From Peltaster fructicola (Eukaryota > Ascomycota > Dothideomycetes): 64,000 nt of DNA. The position numbers were made by a program, and so were the translations under genes. The stretch covers positions 3,658,001 through 3,722,000 of the forward strand of contig CP051139.1 of the NCBI GenBank assembly GCA_001592805.2, in the 5' to 3' direction. This document shows positions 11,058-21,600 of this stretch, in pieces (within the stretch, counting starts at the first letter, position 1; each line of letters opens with the position of its first letter). Below the pieces are notes generated by a model. That model saw only the letters and a program-made list of their open reading frames with translations. It did not search any database and was not told the DNA's origin.

Positions 11058-11449
11058 GAGCTCTCTGGTCCCAACGCTCTTGTATTCACAGCACGGTGAG
11101 ACTGCTCCTGCATTGACTCCCTAGATCGACCGGCACTTCATCGACAGTGACAGCAGGTCTTATGGTGTGCTGTTTTGGAGAACCTTTGGACTATATATTA
11201 GCATACACTATGTACAGTCTAGAATTCGTGTGAAGAATGCATAAGCATCTTGTCTCCTGTTCAGTACTGCATGAACTACTTGCAACCCACGGATCGACAC
11301 AAAGATCATATACATACATCTTTACTGACACTCAAAATGTGTCCCATGGGAGCGGACGATCGCATCGTGGGAGCGAGCCATAGTCAATACCCAAGATAAG
11401 ACAGGCGCTCAGCTTCCACACTTCTCTCCATACATCACCTCACTTTCGC
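11058..11449. other. Intergenic region upstream of the regulator
   Basis: 391 bp between the SDR stop and the zinc-cluster gene start. It should contain the SDR terminator and the regulator promoter. A TATATATTAG-type AT-rich stretch lies near 11192-11202. Nothing more specific is visible. Confidence 0.4.
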
Positions 11450-13369
11450 ATGCCTCGTGTAAAGATCGCCGACTCACATCGCCAGCGAGCCGTACAAGCT
11501 TGTGGCCCCTGTAAGACGTCCAAAAGACGATGCGACTGCAGACAACCCTGCTCAAACTGCGTCAAGCGACAAAATGTTGAGGCCTGTGTCTTCAAGGACC
11601 ATCTCCCGCGCGTTGCTGGCAAACCAAAGCCACGATCGACACGACCAGAACACGATGAGTTGCAGTCCACTGTGACACCTCTGTCACCAAGCAACGTGCT
11701 ATCACCTGCCTTGCTGGGCATCCCCAACTGCAGGGGAGGAGATGAACACCACAAGAAACGACAACGCACAGAGCGGCCGTTCACAGAAGGACCAAACACT
11801 GCTCCAAACATGTTATGGACGTCACGAGGAGTGCAGGTCCATGTGGGAAGCTCAGCATCGCTGTCGTTCTTGATCCTGCTGAGAGACACTCTGACAAAGT
11901 ACACTGGCAGCTCTACCTTCACTGATGCCTCACATTCCTCGGTGATGCTTGAAAATCGAAGCCCGGTGACTGGAAACGACCATCTCGCCGAATGCTCGCA
12001 CTCCTTTGATGAGCACGTCGAATTGATCGATATGTACTACGCAGCAACGAGTGGCGTCCTTGATGTGATTCCTAAGAAGAACGATCTACTGGCACACATG
12101 CAGGCCATAGACACCTCTGGGATCCAGCTCGCAGTGCTGCATGCTGTCATCGCCATCGGAGCGCAGTGTAGAGGAGGCCTACAAGACAAACAGTGCGAAA
12201 GGACACACATTGCCAAAGCTAGGAGGGTGGCCTTCAACGCTCTTCAAGACGACCAGCTCGATGTCAACCTCGTCCGTGTCTTCATCACTATGGCCTACTA
12301 CATGTTCGGAGCATGCAGGAGGAACACAGCATTCATGTATATTGGCATTGCTGCTCGAGCATCAGACACACTAGGACTATACCTGCAACCAGCCAATACG
12401 TATTTGTGGAAGAGTGTGCGCATTCTCGACCTTCTTGTAGCAGCAATACTTGGACGTTCTCCTGCTACAGCAGACTACAGTCGATCAAACTGGCGGGTCG
12501 ACAAGAGTCCTACACACCGTCAGCTTTGTCTCAATGCCTCTTACGGAGTATGGTCGATTGTAGACCAGATTGTACAGAAGCTGTACCGGAAATCGAAGAC
12601 TGACGCCAACATTGTCAAGGATTTCCTCGACAGACTCTCAAGATGGTCAGCAGAGCTCCCGCCTCCATTGAAGTCAGATCCACCTCAAGGCTTGTCAGAG
12701 ATCGAGCAGCGTGGATATGTCATTGGGAACGTCCATGTATCCTGTGCATACTACTACGCTGTAGTCATTGCTACAAGACAATACCTGATAGCAGTACTCC
12801 ACCGGGCTCTTTCCGGCGCACAAGCAACGAACACAACTGAAACAACCCAACTAGCTAACGCATGTGTCGAGTCTGCTCTTCTTATGTTGCAGACATGCCG
12901 AGAAGTGCGTGAAGCCGGCATACTCCTAGACAACATGTGTCTCTTGAAGGCGTGGGTATTTGCATCTGGAATGATTGTGGGATTTGCCTTCTTCGTCGAT
13001 CCATACTCATATACAGGCCTGGAGCAGGCTCTGATCGATGCATGTCATGTGCTGCAGCATCTCTCCATCCTCAGTCCCCAAGCAAAGCAATATTACGACA
13101 TTCTACAAGCTCTGCACAAAGCTGCCACTGAACATCATGAACGACAAACTGCTAAAGCTCCTGATGTAACACCACTGGTGACCAAGATCTTCTCTCTTGG
13201 CCAAGGACCAACGGAGACTGACATCTCTGAAGCATCATCGTCAGGAAACACGTTGCTGTCCAGCAGCCTGCCAGCAGAACAAACATTCTTCTTCGACAAC
13301 CACTTCGAATGTGCGGACAGTGTGGCCGTCCAGTTCTGGGACGAGCTCCTCTTGGACACATGCGAGTAG
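11450..13369 (+). CDS. Zn(II)2Cys6 transcription factor
   Basis: A 639-residue fungal zinc-cluster regulator on a single exon. The DNA-binding cluster is at residues about 18-47: C-GP-C-KTSKRR-C, then DCRQP-C-SN-C-VKRQNVEA-C. An additional Cys sits two residues after the third ligand. A basic Pro-containing linker follows. The middle region (about 180-480) looks like the fungal-specific transcription factor domain, with MAYYMFGACRRNTAFMYIGIAARASDTLGL-type helices. The rest is mostly helical with a short acidic C-terminus. Its position inside a group of oxidoreductase genes suggests a pathway-specific activator; this is inference. Confidence 0.9.
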   Translation: MPRVKIADSHRQRAVQACGPCKTSKRRCDCRQPCSNCVKRQNVEACVFKDHLPRVAGKPKPRSTRPEHDELQSTVTPLSPSNVLSPALLGIPNCRGGDEHHKKRQRTERPFTEGPNTAPNMLWTSRGVQVHVGSSASLSFLILLRDTLTKYTGSSTFTDASHSSVMLENRSPVTGNDHLAECSHSFDEHVELIDMYYAATSGVLDVIPKKNDLLAHMQAIDTSGIQLAVLHAVIAIGAQCRGGLQDKQCERTHIAKARRVAFNALQDDQLDVNLVRVFITMAYYMFGACRRNTAFMYIGIAARASDTLGLYLQPANTYLWKSVRILDLLVAAILGRSPATADYSRSNWRVDKSPTHRQLCLNASYGVWSIVDQIVQKLYRKSKTDANIVKDFLDRLSRWSAELPPPLKSDPPQGLSEIEQRGYVIGNVHVSCAYYYAVVIATRQYLIAVLHRALSGAQATNTTETTQLANACVESALLMLQTCREVREAGILLDNMCLLKAWVFASGMIVGFAFFVDPYSYTGLEQALIDACHVLQHLSILSPQAKQYYDILQALHKAATEHHERQTAKAPDVTPLVTKIFSLGQGPTETDISEASSSGNTLLSSSLPAEQTFFFDNHFECADSVAVQFWDELLLDTCE

Positions 13370-13470
13370 TCAGTGTCGTTGATTGACATATTGACAGATG
13401 CTGAGATACCAAAGCACTAAGACGGACTGCTGTCCAGTGTATTGATGATGTGTACGAGAAGAACGATGAC

Positions 13471-14902
13471 CTATATCATAGCAACAGGCAGGCCATTCGT
13501 GTCAGCAATCCATCCAAGTTTGCCCTCAACGTCCTTGTACATATCGTAACTATCTGGGTAAGTTGAAGAACACCCAACAGTGGAAACACGTACCTGTTCA
13601 TCTCCTCGATGGTAAGCTTGTCAGACTCGTTGTCAACAGCATACAGCGAGTTATCAGTATTGCTTGAAAAGCCTGGCCACATCAGTCAGAGTCGTACCAC
13701 ATCTTGATAACCTACCGATTCGTTCATGAATGTTGAAGCTTGCTCTTGCTGCTGCATCCTGCACTTTTCTTGCTCTCGGCTTGCGTATTCGCTCATACAA
13801 AGCCAGCGTTGTCTGTATGTTGCCATCAAAGTACTTCGGTGAGAACACAATACCGAGACAAGCGGCGTCTTCGATAGCCATGCAGGCACCTGTTGTTGAG
13901 TCAGCACCGGCCGACGAGTGACAACACAATCCTACCTTGCGATTGATGCGGCATCATTGGATGTGCTGCATCGCCGAGCAAACAGACAACGCCTTTGACC
14001 CAATACGGGTATTCCTGGTGAACCCATAGTCGCCATGGCCGGATCTCTTTGCCAATTTCGAGATGCTTGAACACACTTCGGTCTAGATCTGGATATGGCT
14101 CGAGAAGTTCTTCTAGAGGTGCATCCTCATCCCAATTGTGACTGGAATAGTCGCCCTTCTCCCGTGGAAAGAAGCAGTAGTAGGAGAGGAGGTTGCCGCC
14201 GTTGCAAGGCGATAGCACAATCTTGTTCCAGGTATTGTGACCGCCCCAGTATTCCAGAGCTGAGTTGTCTGCAAAGTTGACTAAGCCAAGCTCTTTGACA
14301 CGATCAGCACTGACATTGGCATGTAGACAGCTGGATTCATGTGGTCGTTTCTCAGGCACGATGCCAATAGCTTTTCGACATGCCGAGCCAATGCCATCGG
14401 CGCCGATGATAACGTCGAACTGCTTAACAATCCCATTCTCGAATTTTATGGTGCCGTTGGCGGTGTCGATATCCTGACACTTGTGATTGACGATGAGCTC
14501 GGCGGGCTGTCCTTTGCCTTGCGATCCGATAGCACTCTCCATAAGCATAGCGTGCATATACTGTCGATGGAACATGTTGTAAACGTAGCCCCATTTCTCC
14601 TCGTAGTCGTCGAGATCGTACACGCTGACAGGCTCTCCACTCTCCCAGTCTCGGTTGATGAGTTTCTTCAGCACGACTGGGTCGCCCTTCTGAACGTCAA
14701 CTTCCCATTCATGCAGCCATCTGGTCCCGTTGGCAGCACAGGAGACTGACGCACCGACTTCTCCAACGAAGTCAGCACGCTCATAGATTGTGACGATGTG
14801 GCCTGCTCGACGTAAAGCAATAGCTGCTGAGAGCCCGCCTATGCCGCCTCCACAGATGGCAATATCAAGCTTCCTCCAAGTGTGGTCGCTTGTAGAACCC
14901 AT
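13471..14902 (-). CDS. FAD-dependent monooxygenase, salicylate-hydroxylase-like
   Basis: A class A flavoprotein hydroxylase of 432 residues. Exons are 14902-13936, 13889-13716, 13672-13594 and 13549-13471; the three GT-AG introns are 43-46 nt. Motifs are ICGGGIGGLSAA (GxGxxG, about 16-27), the DG motif IIGADGIGSA near 180 and the GD motif LLGDAAHPMMPHQSQGA near 308. The first splice restores QSQGACMAIEDA, a conserved stretch of the family. The third intron ends at ATAG; an acceptor three bases earlier would create a stop. Members hydroxylate aromatic acids such as salicylate using NADH. It lies between the regulator and the decarboxylase-like gene, consistent with an aromatic-acid pathway. 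Confidence 0.9.
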
Positions 14903-15542
14903 CTCGAGCGTAGGATGTTGTCGTGAGGCGACGGGTATCAGTCATGTTGAGCTCCAGATGTTGTACTGATCAACTGTTCCATATAGAAGCGAGACGTGCG
15001 GCTACGTGGATGTTCTGCTTCCGCCAGTCTAGGCTTACTGATTGCTCGGATCTAAGAACAAGGGTAGTCAGGACCATGACTACTCTGCTGATTGTAGCTA
15101 TGCACCCGAGCTGTGCGGCTGATGTTCTGTCGGACGGACCATTGCGTGGTCGCATGGCGGGCGACGGTAGAGATAACGGATGAGCATCAAACGATCGCTC
15201 TTCGAGTGTCTCAATTTCGCCGATTGTGCTCGGTGTGAGATGAGTCTTGCAGCTCAGGGAAAGGCACTCTCGAACGTCGCGCGAGTCAGGGGCGCAAAGC
15301 GCGTCAGATACGCGTGTTAGCTCTCTCCCTTTGCTTCTCACCTCTACATGTTATGCGATCGAACAGACTTCACCGCGACATGCACAGCCTAGCAAACCGA
15401 AAAGACAGTGCAGAATTGCAAACGTCTTTGAGAAGTACAGGAGCTGACGGCCGTCGTACGCCTCGCAGGCAGCCTGCCATATTCACTACCCGAAGGATCG
15501 CTACGCAGACACATCGTTCAAGCCTCTCCCTCCACCTCGGTC
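14903..15542. other. Intergenic region upstream of the FAD monooxygenase
   Basis: 640 bp between two minus-strand genes. It should contain the promoter of the FAD monooxygenase and the 3' end of the decarboxylase-like gene. Short frames here match no family. Confidence 0.4.
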
Positions 15543-16594
<1,052 letters not shown>

Positions 16595-16897
16595 CTTGAA
16601 CGACCTCTGCAGTTCGTCCAGAGAGGGTTGTGAGAGTTTTCATCACGGCAGCAATCACTGTCTCCTCTTCGAAGCCCATGTTGTCCGCAGCGGAAGCGGA
16701 TGATGTATCGGAAAGTACTCTAGTCACTCTAGCGGGCTATGACATGCGGCTCAATCGATTGTGTAATGTCAACTGATCCTGTGTAGATCACAAAGCCATG
16801 CCATCAGTACAGAAGGCTTTTGCCCACGCCTAACTCAATCTCGCACACTCCATCTGCAGCAGATCCCAGCACAATCACTATCATCAACAAGGTCAAG
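16595..16897. promoter_or_regulatory. Divergent promoter region (decarboxylase / DLH-SnoaL gene)
   Basis: 303 bp between divergent start codons. The arrangement would allow shared control by a cluster regulator. No specific site is recognised. Confidence 0.4.
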
Positions 16898-18254
16898 ATG
16901 GCTGAGACACTGGCTCGACCACAATTGCCACCTCCACCACAGGAAGTATCACTCGCCAATGGCGTCACACTCGTCGCTCCGATCACAAGACGAGGTCATG
17001 GTCCTGGGTTGATTGTGCTTGTAAACGATGCCTCTCGCGGTATATTCATCAAGAATGGAGTGCCTTCACCCTTGCAGAAGTGGGGAGAGGAAGGTTACAC
17101 TGTTGTCGAGATTGCAACAACCAGCCCGTCGGCAATCTCGACAGCTGTCCAAGCATTGAGGACTCATGAGCAATGTCAGCCAAAGGGAGCGATTGGTCTA
17201 GTTGGTAGGTCAAGTAATCCCGTGACCTTCCAGCATGCTGACTTGGCAGCTTACGATGATAACTTATGGGAGGCCATAGCACCACAGATTGCGGCTCATT
17301 CGGAGATCCTTGCAGCAGTGCTCTATACGAATGCCGCCACACTTGACTCGGTGCAAGCCATCACTATCCCCTTACTCGTACACGCCTCCGGGAAATCCTC
17401 ACGAAAGCTCGCGCGCACCACCGCACGATTGGAATATGATTATCCTGCACAACTCCCATATTTTGCATCTCCTCTGACAGAACACTTCGACTACGCCACT
17501 GAAGGAGTCTCGCATACTCGCAACCTCACGCACTTGAAGAAGCTGATGAACGGTCCATACTTTGATCTCGAAGCATACTGGGACGAACACACATACTACG
17601 AGTTCGAGATTAGAGATGTAGAGGCTACTATGTGCACAATGGTTCAGGAACCATATGTCAATCACATTCCCACGGTATGGTTCCAGCCTCCCTCGCCGCT
17701 GATCGCTGACATCGGAATACAGCTCACTGGCGGTATCGGTCGTGAAGCTTTGACCGCCTTCTACCAGGACCACTTCGTCTTTGCCAATCCTGCTGACACT
17801 GAGTTGGAGCTCATCAGTCGAACAGTCGGCATCGATCGTGTGGTGGACGAGTTTCTATTCAAGTTCACACACGACCGTGTGATAGACTGGCTGTGAGGTT
17901 GGACCCATGATCTGCAAACCAGTGACTGACCTGCACAGATTTCCTGGCATTCCAGCCACTTCAAAGCAAGTGGAAATCCCATTCATGGCTGTCGTGAACA
18001 TTCGCGGCGATCGTCTTTACCATGAACACATCACTTGGGATCATGCTTCAGCATTACGGCAGATCGGCTGGCTGCCGGAAAGCTTGCCCTATAGTCTACC
18101 AGCCACGAAAGCCAGTGGAGTCGATGGTCATCATGTCAATGGAGCTGCACATCTTGTTCTTCCCGTCGCTGGTATCGATACTGCCAAAAAGTTGCGCGAC
18201 AAGAATGCAGTCGAGTCGAATCTTATGTTTACAGCAACAGGCATAAGGAGTTGA
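16898..18254 (+). CDS. Two-domain protein: dienelactone-hydrolase-like plus SnoaL-like
   Basis: A 436-residue protein. Exons are 16898-17892 and 17939-18254, with a 46-nt intron. Residues about 15-200 resemble a dienelactone-hydrolase-like alpha/beta fold (GHGPGLIVLVND, then PKGAIGLVGRSSNPV where a nucleophile elbow is expected). The usual Gly-x-Cys-x-Gly is absent, so hydrolase activity is doubtful. Residues about 245-420 resemble a SnoaL/NTF2-like fold (YWDEHTYYEFEIRDVEATMCTM, then the second-exon strands MAVVNIRGDRLYHEHITWDHASALRQIG). Such fusions occur in fungi and are often annotated carboxymethylenebutenolidase. The start is the first ATG in frame. Confidence 0.8.
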
Positions 18255-18651
18255 ATGTACCCTGGACATACTGACGATCATCATCTCTCTGTCATCCATC
18301 AATCGATGTTTTCTGTATGTCTTCGTGCCAGGACCCGGGAGAGTGGTGGTTCTTCCAACAGTACGGTTTGGCATGTCTGAGACTCATTACACCACATCGG
18401 ACATCGGCAGCTCTTGCCATGTCGCTGAGCATCACACACTGCACGCTCCGATGTGCAGGTAGTAAGATGGCTGGGTAAATGTTATAGGTAAGCATCTTGG
18501 ACCACCCTCAGTTGCATTCTCTTGCTTGATATCTCTGTGGTAACGTTGCTGTCGACGCCGTCTGCTTAGTACACAAGACTGAAAGACTAGGTGAGTACAT
18601 GGCAAATATCGACTGGACCATGCTGACGCCTCCTGGCTCCTCTCCTTCAGC
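18255..18651. promoter_or_regulatory. Promoter and 5' leader of the collagen-like gene, with a probable leader intron
   Basis: A good GT-AG intron is visible at 18591-18650: donor GTGAGT, branch GCTGAC, acceptor CTTCAG. It ends one base before the proposed start ATG at 18652. Upstream exons cannot be defined. No convincing frame is present before 18590. Confidence 0.45.
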
Positions 18652-21600
18652 ATGCGGCCAGGAACACGACGGAACCGTCTTGCGACGACAGCTCAGCTAA
18701 TCACGCTTTTGCCAAGCTTGATTCAAGGTCAAGATACCAGTACGATTCCCTTCTCCTTTCCACACCACGATATAGCAACAGCTTGGCTGAATGAACACAG
18801 ATGTTCTGGGTAACAGCCTCGACGCAGCATCGAGCTTCCATCTCGTCACTACACCAATCTTTGCTCGCCAGAAACGCCAGTCTGGTTTCTCGTACGTCGG
18901 CACAAATGGAGCTACTACTGGCAGCTGTATCGATGCACCAACGTACTCGCTCATCAACGGTCAGCTCTATGCCTCCCAGGGCGGAGTGACCTATCAGTAT
19001 TCTACCACGCCTGGCGTCGCTTACACTAAGTTCGTCCCAACCACCGAACCAGGCCTGATCACGACTCAATTCTCATTCTCTTCGGGAACCTATTTGTCAT
19101 GGACCAACAACCTCTTCTTCAACGGCGAGGCCCAGTGGTGTTCCACAGTTGATGGTACCGTATATGCCGTGTTCCAAGAGAATGGTCAGCCGACTGGCTG
19201 CTTCTACATCGCACTGAGTTTGTTATCCAGTGCAGATTGTCAGGCTGCGGTTACGGCTTCAGCTACTATTCCTGCGACTTCCATTATCAATGATAAGTAC
19301 ATTCGCAGCTTGGCTGAGGAGTAGGCACTGACCCTTCTGTACATCCTTTTGCAGGCTTGACTGCTCTGGTTGGACCAACAGGACCAGCAGGTATCCAAGA
19401 TATGTGTCTGCCCTGCGATTATAGAGTTCTGCTGACAGAACGCACGACCTATCGGCGCTCAGGGGTACACCATACTGCACTTGCGATGTAGACATAGCTA
19501 ACGTTGCCAGCCCACAAGGAATACAGGGACCTCAAGATGAGTGCATGTCGTTCTGCTTTCCTTGCATCTGCTGACGTTCTCTTACGTGCTGTAGGAGCTC
19601 AAGGGTTCGTTCATTCGATCACGCGATACAAAATCTGATCTATACATAGTCCAGCTGGTGCCAATGGCATTCAAGGTGCTCAAGGTGTGCAGGGACCTGT
19701 TGGAGCTCAAGATAAGCTATTTCATATGCGCAGTAGAGCCTCGCTAACATGCTGCAAGCCCTGCTGGTACCGCTGGTATACAAGATGAGTTTTGTTGCCT
19801 TTATTGGTTTTCCTTACTGACATTGCAATACGCATCCAAGGCGTTCCAGATTTGTCTCTCCGTCTGCGTTGACGGCATCATGCTGACACCATGACACGTG
19901 CTACAGGTTCAAGAGGACTTCAAGGTCTTCCAGATGAGTTCATCGCAGCGTCAGTGAGATTCCAACGCTGACATTGTTATACGAGCAACAGGTGCAAGCG
20001 GGCTGCCAGGTGTGCCTGGAAGTATAGGTCCAATTGATAAGTTCATCTGCTTTCCTAGCCTGACCCGAGCTGACCTTGACCACGCCCAACAGATAAGCAT
20101 ACCATCGGATCTGTCTCGAGCGAAGCTGACCTCCATCACGCCCAATCGGTCCCGTCGGTGCAACTGGTGTCCAGGGTATTCAAGATATGTGCTAGCTGTC
20201 ATCTAATCATCAACTCATACTGACTTCACTGTACGAGTAAGCGGCCTTCAAGATTAGTACCATCAAGTCGAGATGCCGGCCATGCATGCTGACTCTTTCT
20301 ACGTATTCCTGGCGCAACCGGACCCATTGGTGCCACTGGACCCATCGGTGCTACTGGTATACAGGATGAGTGCTTTCGAGATCGATAAGATGGAGTTTCG
20401 CTAACGATTGGCACGTATCCCTGGTGCAACTGGTGCTATCGGACCTACAGGTCTTCAAGATGAGTACATGGCAAGCCATCAAGGTCAAGCCGTACTGACT
20501 CCTCTCTACGCATTCCCGGTGCCACTGGGCCCATCGGACCTATTGGTGCAACAGGCTCTCAAGATCAGTGTTTCCCATCTCAATATCAAACTGTGCTGAC
20601 AGCTTTCTACGTATCCCTGGCGCAACTGGTGCGATCGGACCTGTTGGTCCCACAGGTCTTCAAGATCAGTATCTCTGACACTACTTCCTGACTACACTGA
20701 CTGTCTTTTACGCATCCCTGGTGCAACTGGTCCAATCGGCCCTGTTGGTGCAACGGGTATTCAAGATGAGTGTCTTTGCCTTCTATCCCAGCCTATGCTG
20801 ATGATCGTATACGACTTCCTGGCGCTACCGGTGCCATCGGCCCTATCGGACCAACAGGTCTTCAAGATCAGTCTTCTTGACACACAGCATAAGCTCCAGA
20901 CGCTGACACTCCTTCACGAATTCCAGGTGCTACAGGAGCAATTGGGCCAACAGGTCTACAGGTGTGTCACACTCACAGTGCTCAGGATTGTCGACTGATT
21001 TGCTATTTCACAGGGCATTCAAGATATGTTTGACTACAGTAACGAGTTCTAAGCTGATCCTCAATACGCATTCCAGGTAGCGTTGGAGCTCAAGATAAGT
21101 TCTTATGACTTTGACAAGGTTCTCATGCTAATCAGACGTTACGTCCCACAGATAAGCCTCTACTAGACTCGTCCATGCCATAACTAACATATACAACGAA
21201 TTCAGGGCATAGCAGATAAGACTTCCCAGGCTTACCTCTTGTCTACATAACTAACTGTCAGGCACGTGCTACTGGAGCCAGTGGTCTCGTTGGAGCTACA
21301 GTAAGTAACTACAGCGTATGACTGGTACATGCTCACAATGACAGGGACCTATTGATAAGTCTTCAGCGTGGTGTCTTGGTATCCTGCACTGACACACTCA
21401 GTACGCCCGACTGGTCTACCTGGCGCTACAGGTGAGCAGTCATTCACAAGCTCAATACCAGCTCGCTAACTCGTCTCTAGGTCCAATTGATATGTCTCTT
21501 TCTTGCCCTTAGCAGCTCTGTAGCTGACTCTTACCAAGCCCGACTGGTATTCAAGGACTCCAAGGCAGTCAAGGTCTTGTTGGAGCTACAGGTGAGTGAC

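Noticed and set aside
18791-19324. Stand-alone 177-residue gene ending at 19324
   Set aside because: Its last residues come from reading into the first AT intron; the true exon ends at 19292.
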